This document shows, piece after piece, positions 32,750-40,987 of a stretch of 64,000 nt of DNA. This stretch comes from an uncultured Lachnospiraceae bacterium (lineage in GTDB: Bacteria; Bacillota; Clostridia; Lachnospirales; Lachnospiraceae): positions 22,951 to 86,950 of the forward strand of contig CAJTOW010000002.1 in NCBI GenBank assembly GCA_910577655.1, written 5' to 3'. A program made the position numbers and the translations under genes. Under the pieces are notes generated by a model. That model was not told where the DNA came from. It was given only the letters and a program-made list of their open reading frames with translations, and searched no databases. Numbering within the stretch: the first letter of the stretch is position 1; each line of letters opens with the position of its first letter.

Positions 32750-34636
32750 TTAAATTAAGTCTTCACAAGCTTCTTTTTGCAGAAAAGGAGTGACTTTGAT
32801 TTTTTCATTCCAGACAGCTTCTGTATCACATCCGGCAAATGTTGTCAGATATTCAATATATGTCTGACGCATCTGCCCGGACTGGACAAGGATCTTGTCC
32901 GCATGGACAAGACCAGGCACAGATACATAGTACCGCATATTGTAACTTGATTTTGCATCTCCCGGGTCAATCTCATCTAACAAAAAATAGGGTATATAGA
33001 CCAGACAATCTGTATACTGCTTCAAATTACCAGAGTAGAAAAACGGAGGTACACTGGTTGTCAGATTGCAGTCATCGTAAGGATTGTGGATAAAGATGGC
33101 GTCCGGCCTGCGGTTTTCAAAATCATAGCTGTCATAAGCCGTAATAGGAACATAGTCGGGATAGTGATCTCCATCATATTGCATATTCTGGAGATTTCCA
33201 TATATATCCTTATAAAAATAAGGAATGGGAATTACATATACTCTGCAGTCCGGGTCTGCGATGGCTGCCCTCCAGGCAGGTTCCAGACTGTTCCATGCAG
33301 AAGCTTTATAAGGAAGAAATACGATTTCCTTTTTTGCCTGAATCTGCTTTTGGGCAGTGGTTTCCATTTGAAAGCGTAATTTCTCCAGTGACCGGAAGGA
33401 ATTATTCACATCATCAGTATTAACTATAGGCAGCTTTTCGTGAATCTGATACACCAGTTCACAATATTCCTCTAAAAGCGCTATTACAGCGGAACCTTCT
33501 TTTTCGGACTGTTCCAGCATAGATCCTATACGGATGGCGCCGTTCTGACTTGCCTCCAGGAGTTTTCTGGCAGAATCAGAATCACCAAGTGTCAGTACAT
33601 TGACCAGACTGTCATGAATTCGATGTGCCAAAAGCAAAAATTTTTTCATTTGATTCCAGGGGCGTGTGAGCGTACCTTCAAATGCTGTTTTTCCCAGGTC
33701 GTTTTTGGAAAACTGGTAACTGGGCAGCAGACGGCTTCCGTTTCTGGTCAGGTCTGTCAGGAACTTTTCAAATTCCTGATAATGTGGGTAATTATGGGCT
33801 CCGCCCCAGTGGGCAGGAGTCATATAACCTTCCCCAAAATGGATTTTGAGGACATCATCATATAAGACTGGAACCGGAATTTCTGTGGTCTCGAATGGCA
33901 GCAGGAGAGAATCCTGATAGCATTCGGGAGGAAAACGGTACTGATTATTATTAACCCAGTTGATCATATCCGTAATTTCGGAAGTATTGTCTGCATTGCA
34001 GGACATGAAAACAGTTTCCAGTAGATTTAACAGCTGGTCAGTTATAGAAACTTGTCGATCCAGATGTATCTGAAACAGCTTCTCAACCTGGGAAATCAAA
34101 GCTTTGGATGCTTCTGTATCCTGATTTTCGGGCGTAATGGAGGAAGCGGCTGTCCAGGCTGCTAAAATCATATTTTTCTGTATTTCACGGTTTTCAAAGT
34201 CTGGGGGAAGATAGTCTAAGGGGAAGATATCAATCCCGGCAGCAAAAGGAAAACCATGAAGCTTTTTCAGATGTTCTTCATCCAGACAGATCCCATTCCC
34301 ATACCAGACAATCGTAAATAAACGGAGACATCCCTCCCGGTCTCTGGGAATGCGGTATCCCTTTGGCAATTCCTTTTCTGCGATGGCATTGAAGCGATTG
34401 TAATCTTCCCGGAGCATCCAGATATCAAGATCATCATCCCAGGGGATAAAGCCGCCATGCCGTACAGCGCCAAGCAGGGTGCCGCAGGCAGCGAACCAAC
34501 GGATCTGGTGCCGGCTGCAAACCTCAGCTATATCAGAAAGAACTTCCATCTGGGCAGCCCAGGAGCGTTTCATAAGTGCTGGCACATAAAAACCATTTCG
34601 AACCTCGTCTTCAAAAAAGGAATCAGGGAATTGCAT
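32750..34636 (-). CDS. LicD-family protein 3 (three modules; altered active-site lead)
   Basis: I place the start at ATG 34636, nine bases after GGAGG, giving 628 residues. An upstream ATG at 34696 has no ribosome site. Modules as in copies 1 and 2. The segment that reads WFADRGTLLGAVRHGG in the others reads WFAACGTLLGAVRHGG here, so the usual Asp-Arg pair is lost while WDDDLDI is kept. The third domain (IVFLPYKASAWNSLEPAWRA) is close to the free module at 37140. The C-terminus carries an extra FLQKEACEDLI tail. The changed pair could mean altered specificity or weak activity. Confidence 0.84.
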   Translation of the reverse strand: MQFPDSFFEDEVRNGFYVPALMKRSWAAQMEVLSDIAEVCSRHQIRWFAACGTLLGAVRHGGFIPWDDDLDIWMLREDYNRFNAIAEKELPKGYRIPRDREGCLRLFTIVWYGNGICLDEEHLKKLHGFPFAAGIDIFPLDYLPPDFENREIQKNMILAAWTAASSITPENQDTEASKALISQVEKLFQIHLDRQVSITDQLLNLLETVFMSCNADNTSEITDMINWVNNNQYRFPPECYQDSLLLPFETTEIPVPVLYDDVLKIHFGEGYMTPAHWGGAHNYPHYQEFEKFLTDLTRNGSRLLPSYQFSKNDLGKTAFEGTLTRPWNQMKKFLLLAHRIHDSLVNVLTLGDSDSARKLLEASQNGAIRIGSMLEQSEKEGSAVIALLEEYCELVYQIHEKLPIVNTDDVNNSFRSLEKLRFQMETTAQKQIQAKKEIVFLPYKASAWNSLEPAWRAAIADPDCRVYVIPIPYFYKDIYGNLQNMQYDGDHYPDYVPITAYDSYDFENRRPDAIFIHNPYDDCNLTTSVPPFFYSGNLKQYTDCLVYIPYFLLDEIDPGDAKSSYNMRYYVSVPGLVHADKILVQSGQMRQTYIEYLTTFAGCDTEAVWNEKIKVTPFLQKEACEDLI

Positions 34637-34692
34637 GGATCGCATCCTCCTTATGTAATCAATCAGTTGCTGGATTTCTCGTTGCGGCGCAT

Positions 34693-35676
34693 TCAAACGG
34701 AAGCAGTTATAGAATCCGCGGGTATATTCCTGCGCAGATCATCCGCAGAAAACCGGTATTGGAACGGTATTGGATTTTCTTCAAAGGCGTTGACCAACAA
34801 CTCTTCCTGAGGCCTGAAATAGGGGTAATTATGCCCGCCGCCGGCCCGGAAGGGTATCTCGTAATCTCCAAACTGGATCCTGGCAGCAGTATCGTAAAGT
34901 ACTGGTACGGGGATACGGATCCCTTCAAAAGGAAGCAGGGCGGCGTCCCGATAGCAGGCATGGGGAAATTTCCATGAGCTTCCAAGAATCCAGTTGGGCA
35001 TATAGGCTACTTCATCTGCTTCCTCAGCAGTATAAAGGGAAAGCACATTTTCCAGCAGAGGAAAGAGCTGCTCCTTGAGGGAACTGTTCCGGTCAAAGGT
35101 TACATTGAGGAGCTCCTCGATCATAGAAACCAGCTCTTGTTTTTCTTCCGTGTTCTGATTCTCGTCGGTGATGCTCATGGCAGCATTGTGAACCAGCTGG
35201 GCAAGGCCTACACGAAGCTCTTCATCCTCGGAATCAGGTGCAATGTAATCCAGAACAAAGATATCAATACCCACAGCATAGGGAAAGCCGTGGTATTTTT
35301 CAAGGTGCTCCTTTTCCAGACAGACACCCTGGGCGTTCCAGATGGTGGTATGCAGGCGGTCAGGCGCCCGCTTAATAGAGGCTGGTGGAATATAATAGTT
35401 CTGGGGCAGGGCATTTTTGGCGATCAGATTAAAACGGGTATAGTCGTCCCGGAGCATACAGATATCCAGATCATCATCCCATGGAATATAGCCGCCATGC
35501 CGTACAGCACCAAGCAGAGTGCCTCTGTCAGCAAACCATAGGATATTGTGCTCGGCGCAGATTCTGGATATGTCAGCAAGTGCCTCCAGCTGGGCAGCCC
35601 AGGCCCGCTTCATCAGGGAGGGGACATAGAATCCGTTACGTACTTCGTCTTCAAAAAAAGAATCCGGGAATTGCAT
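34693..35676 (-). CDS. LicD-family protein 4 (LicD domain only)
   Basis: Start ATG 35676, six bases after AGGAGG, giving 327 residues; the longer frame to 35733 lacks a site. It holds the LicD domain alone: MQFPDSFFEDEVRNGFYVPS, ADRGTLLGAVRHGGYIPWDD, DLDICMLRDDY, and the end motif RAGGGHNYPYF. It stops where the helical linker begins in copies 1-3 (QYRFSADDLRRNIPADS). All catalytic-type residues of the domain are intact, so a single-domain enzyme is plausible. The loss of the other modules may be an ancestral state or a deletion. Confidence 0.84.
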   Translation of the reverse strand: MQFPDSFFEDEVRNGFYVPSLMKRAWAAQLEALADISRICAEHNILWFADRGTLLGAVRHGGYIPWDDDLDICMLRDDYTRFNLIAKNALPQNYYIPPASIKRAPDRLHTTIWNAQGVCLEKEHLEKYHGFPYAVGIDIFVLDYIAPDSEDEELRVGLAQLVHNAAMSITDENQNTEEKQELVSMIEELLNVTFDRNSSLKEQLFPLLENVLSLYTAEEADEVAYMPNWILGSSWKFPHACYRDAALLPFEGIRIPVPVLYDTAARIQFGDYEIPFRAGGGHNYPYFRPQEELLVNAFEENPIPFQYRFSADDLRRNIPADSITASV

Positions 35677-35729
35677 CTGCTGCCTCCTCTTTGTATGCTT
35701 TATTTCGTAATATTGTCTGGGGCATACTA

Positions 35730-37097
35730 TCATTTATTATAACAAAACCCAAAAGAAAACTCAATCTTTTCCAGGAGTGAATCCAGCAGCTCCACATCCT
35801 TGCCTCCATCAGAAGCATCCTCCAGTTTTTCATGAATCTGGTATGTCACATCACAATATTCTTCCAGAAGCTTTACAGTAGAAATACCCTCTCCACAGGC
35901 TTGCTCCAGCGCAGTTCCAATATAGATAGCGTTTTCCTGACATATTTGAAGCAGAGTCCTGACTGTGTCCAGTTCACTGGCCTGGATTGCTTTCAGGATA
36001 TCCTTATGGGCATCTGCGGTCAGACGAAGGAAACGACGGGTTTCCTGTTGGAGCCGGACATTACCAGAAGCCTTCCAGGGCAGCTTCACCTGGCTGGCCT
36101 GTTGTCCCTGGGATTGGGGCAGCCGCGTGTCCTGCTCATTTCTGGAGTGTGGCCGTACCAGGTCCTCAGGGGAAAACTGATACTCAAAAGGAAGATGCTC
36201 ACCTTCCAGAGCCTCCGCCATTTGCTCCATCTGGGGCTGATGGCAGGGATAGTCATGGCCGCCGCCGGCCCGGTAGGGGGTCATGTAATGTTCACCGAAC
36301 TGGAGCTTCAGTGTTTCCTGGTACAATACAGGAACTGCAATCTCCCCGTACTCAAAGGGAAGCAGCACAGAGCTCCGGTAGCAGTCCAGGGGGAATTTCC
36401 ACACATTGTCGAAAATCCAGTTGGGCATATAGGCAACTTCTTTTGCCTGGGAAGCCGGGAATTTCCCGAACAAATCTTCCAATAGGGTAAAAAGCTGTGT
36501 GTTCAGAGAAATACTCCGGTTCAGCCTTATATGCAGAAGCTTTTCCACCTGGGAAACCAGTTCTTCTGTTTCATGGGTGTTCTGATTCTCATCGTTCACC
36601 AGTGTAACAGCCTTGTAGACAATCACAGCCAGTTTTTTGCGGAGATTTTCTGCTTCAGGGTCACAGGATACATAGTCCAGTGCAAAGATATCGATTCCGG
36701 CCACAAAGGGAAAACCGTGGTATTTTTCCAGGAAATCTTTTTTTATGCAGATACTTTTCCCGTTGCACACACGGGTAAGCAGGCGGTATCCCATAACAGT
36801 GCTTTCCGGAATGTAGAAGCCTTTTGGCAGTTCCCTGCGGATGACAGCGTTAAAGCGGATATAATCATCCCGGAGCATACAGATATCCAGATCATCATCC
36901 CAGGGGATAAAACCTTTATGACGTACTGCGCCTAAGAGAGTGCCCCGGTCTGCGAACCACCGGATATGATGCTTTTTGCATATCCGGGCCACCTCCTCCA
37001 GCACTTCAATCTGGGCCGCCCAGGAACGTTTCATCAGGGCCGGTACATAGAAACCGTCCCTTACCTCATCTTCAAAAAAGGAATCCGGAAATAGCAT
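35730..37097 (-). CDS. LicD-family protein 5 (LicD domain plus linker, truncated)
   Basis: 455 residues. Starts MLFPDSFFEDEVRDGFYVPA, the only copy with Leu at position 2. LicD motifs are intact, though HGG reads HKG (LLGAVRHKGFIPWDDDLDI). The helical linker is complete (ENAIYIGTALEQACGEG; VKLLEEYCDVTYQIHEKL), but the frame ends at EKIEFSFGFCYNK, just where the third domain begins in copies 1-3. This looks like a deletion that removed the GT-like module. The gene at 37140 encodes that module alone, directly upstream in transcription. GGAGG sits five bases before ATG 37097. Confidence 0.84.
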   Translation of the reverse strand: MLFPDSFFEDEVRDGFYVPALMKRSWAAQIEVLEEVARICKKHHIRWFADRGTLLGAVRHKGFIPWDDDLDICMLRDDYIRFNAVIRRELPKGFYIPESTVMGYRLLTRVCNGKSICIKKDFLEKYHGFPFVAGIDIFALDYVSCDPEAENLRKKLAVIVYKAVTLVNDENQNTHETEELVSQVEKLLHIRLNRSISLNTQLFTLLEDLFGKFPASQAKEVAYMPNWIFDNVWKFPLDCYRSSVLLPFEYGEIAVPVLYQETLKLQFGEHYMTPYRAGGGHDYPCHQPQMEQMAEALEGEHLPFEYQFSPEDLVRPHSRNEQDTRLPQSQGQQASQVKLPWKASGNVRLQQETRRFLRLTADAHKDILKAIQASELDTVRTLLQICQENAIYIGTALEQACGEGISTVKLLEEYCDVTYQIHEKLEDASDGGKDVELLDSLLEKIEFSFGFCYNK

Positions 37098-37139
37098 ATG
37101 TTCCTCCTTCTATTTGACTATCTGTATTGAAAATCTGTT

Positions 37140-37712
37140 TCAGCGGAACGGAGATACCACAATTTTTTCTGTCCACACATCCTTTGTGTCCTCTCCGGCA
37201 AACGTAGTCAGGTAATCAATATACGCCATCCGCATCTTCTCAGACTGTACAAGCACTTTATCAGCGCGGATCACACCTGGTGCAGATACATAATATCGCA
37301 TATTGTAAACCGCCCGTGTGTCATCTGGTTCAATCTCATCCGTAATAAAATAAGGAATGTACACCAGCTTTTCTGTATACTGCTGCAGATTTTTGGAGTA
37401 GAAAAATGGGTGTACGCTGGTGGTAAGATTGCAGTCATCGTAGGGATTGTGGATCAGTATCACATCCGGATGGCGGTTTGGAAAATCATAGCTGTTGTAA
37501 TCTGTTATGGTGACAGAATCAGGAAATAAATTCCCTTCATACTGCATATCCCGGAGACTTCCGTCCAGATTCCGGTAATAATAGGGAACCGGGATCACAT
37601 ATACATCCCATTCCGGGTCTGCGCAGGCGGCTCTCCAGGCGGGCTCCAGACTGTTCCATGCAGAAGCCTTGTAGGGAAGAAATACTACTTCCTTCCGGTT
37701 ATTTTCTGACAT
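37140..37712 (-). CDS. Free GT-like module of the LicD array
   Basis: 190 residues from ATG 37712, which has AAGGAGG seven bases upstream. An earlier ATG at 37745 overlaps the end of the LicD 6 gene. The sequence (KEVVFLPYKASAWNSLEPAW; YVIPVPYYYRNLDGS; VILIHNPYDDCNLTTSVHPFF; LVYIPYFITDEIEPDD; DKVLVQSEKMRMAYIDYL) equals the third domain of copies 1-3. It begins one module boundary after LicD 6 ends, so proteins 6 and this one could be the split form of the same enzyme. The function is unproven. The fold is inferred from similarity to the front half of CDP-glycerol-type transferases. Confidence 0.8.
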   Translation of the reverse strand: MSENNRKEVVFLPYKASAWNSLEPAWRAACADPEWDVYVIPVPYYYRNLDGSLRDMQYEGNLFPDSVTITDYNSYDFPNRHPDVILIHNPYDDCNLTTSVHPFFYSKNLQQYTEKLVYIPYFITDEIEPDDTRAVYNMRYYVSAPGVIRADKVLVQSEKMRMAYIDYLTTFAGEDTKDVWTEKIVVSPFR

Positions 37713-37749
37713 TATTTCCTCCTTGCCGTCCAGATCATTGGACATTGTG

Positions 37750-38772
37750 TTATTGATTAACGTGAAGACAGGGTTCAGGACAGGGACAAATAGCCTGAGT
37801 ATGTATCATGGTATTTTGACGTTTCCGCTTCCAGTCCCCATCCTCTATCCAGTATCTGGCCAGAAAGTTAAATTCTCCTTTTGACACCTGGGCCAGATGG
37901 TTCTCAAGGGCCTGATAGGCGGGATATTCGTGTCCGCCACCTGCCCGGTAGGGGGTCATATAGTGTTCTCCGAACTGGATCCGCAATGCTTCCTGATACT
38001 GTACAGGAACAGCGACATCCATTTGTTCAAATGGGATCAGGACAGAAGAACGATAGGCCTCCAGAGGAAAGCTCCAGGTTCTGTCGCGGACCCAGTTAGG
38101 CATGAAAGCTACCTCTGTCCCTCCGGAGTTGGTATACATGGAAAATATGTTTTCCAGAAGTATATAGAGCTGTTCCTTTATGGATGAGTTATGGTCAAAG
38201 GTTATATGGAACAGGTTCTCGAATTCTGAGAGCATAGCCAGGGTCTGTTCTGTATTCTGGTTCTCTGGGGTGACCTCTTTCGCGGCGACCCAGACGGTCA
38301 GCGCGAGCCGGATCCGCAGATTCTCATCCTCCGGACGTGGTGCTACATAATCCAGTACAAAGATATCAATTCCTGTCCGGAAAGGGAAATTATGAAATTT
38401 GTACAAATGGTTTTCTTCCAGACAGAAGGGTTCTCCATACAAGATACTGGTCAACAGCCTCTGGTTATCATTTCTGTTTTTGGGAATAAAATATCCTTTT
38501 GGGAGTTCCTGCTCTGCCACTTCCATAAACCGGTTAAAATCATCCCGGAGCATACAGATATCCAGATCATCATCCCAGGGAATATACCCGCCATGACGCA
38601 CAGCTCCCAGCAGTGTCCCGCGGTCAGCGAACCAGTGGATCTGATACTTCTCGCAGATCCTGGCCACATCGGCCAGTACTTCCATCTGGGCCGCCCAGGA
38701 ACGCTTCATCAAAGCAGGAACATAGAAACCGTCTCTCACTTCATCTTCAAAAAAGGAATCGGGAAATTGCAT
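37750..38772 (-). CDS. LicD-family protein 6 (LicD domain only, first of array)
   Basis: Start ATG 38772, eight bases after AAGGGGG; an in-frame ATG at 38796 has none. 340 residues. Contains MQFPDSFFEDEVRDGFYVPA, ADRGTLLGAVRHGGYIPWDD, DLDICMLRDDF and RAGGGHEYPAY. The last 30 residues (after WIEDGDWKRKRQN) are Cys/Pro-rich (ICPCPEPCLHVNQ) and unlike any other copy, as if the frame ran into foreign sequence after loss of the linker. It is the promoter-proximal gene; a likely promoter lies at 38825-38854. Confidence 0.84.
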   Translation of the reverse strand: MQFPDSFFEDEVRDGFYVPALMKRSWAAQMEVLADVARICEKYQIHWFADRGTLLGAVRHGGYIPWDDDLDICMLRDDFNRFMEVAEQELPKGYFIPKNRNDNQRLLTSILYGEPFCLEENHLYKFHNFPFRTGIDIFVLDYVAPRPEDENLRIRLALTVWVAAKEVTPENQNTEQTLAMLSEFENLFHITFDHNSSIKEQLYILLENIFSMYTNSGGTEVAFMPNWVRDRTWSFPLEAYRSSVLIPFEQMDVAVPVQYQEALRIQFGEHYMTPYRAGGGHEYPAYQALENHLAQVSKGEFNFLARYWIEDGDWKRKRQNTMIHTQAICPCPEPCLHVNQ

Positions 38773-38824
38773 ATGGGGTACCCCCTTGATCGTCATTAAA
38801 AGGCAAAACCTACGTTTTCTACAA

Positions 38825-38854
38825 AGTATATCGTCAAAAAAAAAAATAAATTAA
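38825..38854 (-). promoter_or_regulatory. Possible LicD-array promoter containing an A11/T11 tract
   Basis: On the minus strand TATACT (38830-38825) is preceded by a spacer that includes GACGA and eleven T (38836-38846), with TTAATT as a poor -35 match. Slippage in the tract would change the spacing. Confidence 0.4.
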
Positions 38855-39010
38855 CTTTGGATGTAAAGTCAAGCAGACCATTAGCCGGAATTGTCAGAAG
38901 GAGATATCTGTTATTTAATTTTAGAATCCATGCTAAACTTATTATAATACCTGAAAGAGGCTCAAACATCAGGCAGGATATTGCAGAGAAAGGAGCATAT
39001 TACAGAGGAA

Positions 39011-39913
39011 ATGTGGGATATCTTCAATTTAAGGATCAGGCCCAACGTGGTTCATTTTGTGCAGTCTCATTATGCTAAGGACTTCCTCAAACGGAATATG
39101 GGGATAACGGATACCTTGTTTCAGAAGGATTATATCAATGATGAGATCGCTGAATTTGCCGCCTCACACCGGGATACTTATAAGCGTAAAAATATATGCT
39201 TGTACAATCCAAAGAAAGGATATGAAAAGCTGGAGCCAGTGATCAGGGCATGCAGGAAGGATATCCAGTGGGTACCTTTAGCGGGTTATAAGCCCCTGGA
39301 GATGGCGCAGCTAATGTGTCAGGCAAAGCTGTATGTGGATTTTGGCCGGCATCCGGGTAAGGATCGTATTCCAAGAGAGGCCGCGGTATGTGGCTGCTGT
39401 ATCCTGACCAATCAGGAAGGGAGTGCGGCCTATCCCCAAGATGTGGGGATTAATGAGAAATATAAAATCAAAACCACCGAAGATGTAGAAACCGTTTTAG
39501 AAACGGTATATGATCTGGTAGATCATTATGATGAGCGGAGTGGGGAATACTCTGACTATAGGGTGACTGTTGAGAATGAAAAACAAGAGTTCATGCAGGA
39601 AGTGCATTCTGCGGTTGAAATCCTAAAAGAACGTGTCCGGAAGTATGAGGACATGAAGATACATGCAGATGATCTTGAAGAGCATGAGAGAATTCTGGCT
39701 TCCTTTGAATCTGTAGCAGATCAGATGAAACAATTGATTCTGGAAGCAAAATCAGCCTGCCAGCAGGGGCGCGTCGGTGTTATTGACAAATTGCTGACCA
39801 CGGATTATATGCTGCAGATTCTGAGAGAGTCTTTATATATGGAACTGGATTCTCTGGCAGATCTGGAGTCATTTGATTTGGTACGGGAAACAAGAGCTGA
39901 TGGAAGCGAGTGA
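39011..39913 (+). CDS. Glycosyltransferase-like protein, apparently shortened at the N-terminus
   Basis: About 300 residues from ATG 39011 (AGAGG before it). TTG 38981 is also possible; a stop at 38945 closes the frame upstream. The core (VHFVQSHYAKDFLKRNMGI; NICLYNPKKGYEKLEPVI; AKLYVDFGRHPGKDRIPREAAVCGCCILTN; AYPQDVGINEKYKIK, each read in part) is a glycosyltransferase C-terminal half. Relatives usually have about 90-100 residues more at the front, absent here in any frame. The last 90 residues are a charged coiled coil. It diverges from the LicD array and could be a remnant of the same locus or a working partner. Confidence 0.65.
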   Translation: MWDIFNLRIRPNVVHFVQSHYAKDFLKRNMGITDTLFQKDYINDEIAEFAASHRDTYKRKNICLYNPKKGYEKLEPVIRACRKDIQWVPLAGYKPLEMAQLMCQAKLYVDFGRHPGKDRIPREAAVCGCCILTNQEGSAAYPQDVGINEKYKIKTTEDVETVLETVYDLVDHYDERSGEYSDYRVTVENEKQEFMQEVHSAVEILKERVRKYEDMKIHADDLEEHERILASFESVADQMKQLILEAKSACQQGRVGVIDKLLTTDYMLQILRESLYMELDSLADLESFDLVRETRADGSE

Positions 39914-39921
39914 AAAAGATC

Positions 39922-39975
39922 AATATCCTGCTGTAGGTTCCGGATGAGTTTGTTGACTTACAGCAGGATATTTTA
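39922..39975 (+). terminator. Terminator between converging genes
   Basis: 14-bp stem AATATCCTGCTGTA / TACAGCAGGATATT (39922-39935 with 39959-39972), 23-base loop, TTTT on the plus strand. Confidence 0.75.
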
Positions 39976-40003
39976 AATGCAGGATTGGTATGACAGAGGG
40001 TGT

Positions 40004-40987
40004 CTACGGCACCGACACCGCCCACAACGGCCCCCCACTGTCATAATTATGTTTCAGCTCCGACAGCAGCGCCCCCAGATCCCAGTCCTTTTTGCAGTTC
40101 TCATAGCGGTTTGGGTCTGCGATGGAGACGTAGCCGTTGTCCAGTACCCGGGTGATCAGGACGAAATGTCCGTTCTCTGTCAGGGAGCCTCTGCCCATAA
40201 GGGCTACCAGGATGTGGCCGGATGTAAGCAGTGTCCGGACATTCTCAGGGGAACGGTCCTGGACACTTTCTACCCTCAGACCATAAGCTGCCAGGGCTTC
40301 CGGGATCAGGCTGTGATAGGAGCCGCTGTGGGAAGCATACTGTCCGTTGGCAGCAGCCCATTGTGCCATATCCTGGGGGGTGACGCTGCTGCCCTCCAGG
40401 GAGAAGCTGCTGATCAGCATGGCTACAGCGGTAGGGCCGCAGCCGTATTTCTTCATGGGGTCGGCGCCGCCATAGAGAAAGTCCCGCCACCGGGCGTCTC
40501 CCTGGCTGTAATAGATCATGGGGCCTATGGAAGTGTCCAGGATCGAGGAATAGACGATGCCCTCTTCCGTGACAAAGGCTTCCATGTCCAGGTCTGAGAG
40601 CTCACCCAGCTCATGGGGTTCCTGGGAATCGCCGTCGCCCTCGCCGGAAGGACTCGCGGTATCAGAACCGGAGGTTTCCGCGCCGTCGGGCAAAAGAGTG
40701 TCTATGGCCAGAGCTTCAAGCCCTGGCAGGCGGTTTCCGCTGGCCGGTATCATGGTTCCATAAGGTCCCAATATTGCCGTGGCTGGAGAAACGGCGGCAT
40801 CGGCAGCAGTACTAATATTGTCAGAAGTATTACTGTCCAGTATTCCTGGATTGAAATACACAAAAAGGCTTGTTACAACCGTCGCTGCTGACAGGAAGAT
40901 CCCGGTCCCTATAAGTGCCGGAAACAAACGGCTCCCGGATGGACGTCCGGGAGTAACATTGGGTTGCATGTTCTTTCTTTTTTTCAT
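40004..40987 (-). CDS. Membrane-anchored C39-like cysteine peptidase
   Basis: 327 residues from ATG 40987, which overlaps the cheB stop (ATGA), so translation is coupled. One membrane segment at about 21-46 with a basic front (KKRKNMQ) puts the rest outside. A low-complexity Ser/Asp/Glu spacer (about 95-140) follows. The peptidase domain has C183 (YGCGPTAVAML), H274 (NGHFVLITRV) and D291 (IADPNR), matching the C39_2 Cys-His-Asp/Asn triad. The substrate is unknown. Its place as last gene of the cheA-cheW-cheR-cheB unit is odd for a peptidase. Confidence 0.82.
   Translation of the reverse strand: MKKRKNMQPNVTPGRPSGSRLFPALIGTGIFLSAATVVTSLFVYFNPGILDSNTSDNISTAADAAVSPATAILGPYGTMIPASGNRLPGLEALAIDTLLPDGAETSGSDTASPSGEGDGDSQEPHELGELSDLDMEAFVTEEGIVYSSILDTSIGPMIYYSQGDARWRDFLYGGADPMKKYGCGPTAVAMLISSFSLEGSSVTPQDMAQWAAANGQYASHSGSYHSLIPEALAAYGLRVESVQDRSPENVRTLLTSGHILVALMGRGSLTENGHFVLITRVLDNGYVSIADPNRYENCKKDWDLGALLSELKHNYDSGGPLWAVSVP

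Noticed and set aside
36531..36935. Open frames on the plus strand across the LicD array
   Set aside because: Several lie opposite conserved LicD motifs and repeat in each copy at the same place, as expected for shadows of one duplicated gene.
38857..39078. 73-codon frame as the missing front of the glycosyltransferase
   Set aside because: Its translation does not resemble glycosyltransferase sequence and it overlaps the true frame.
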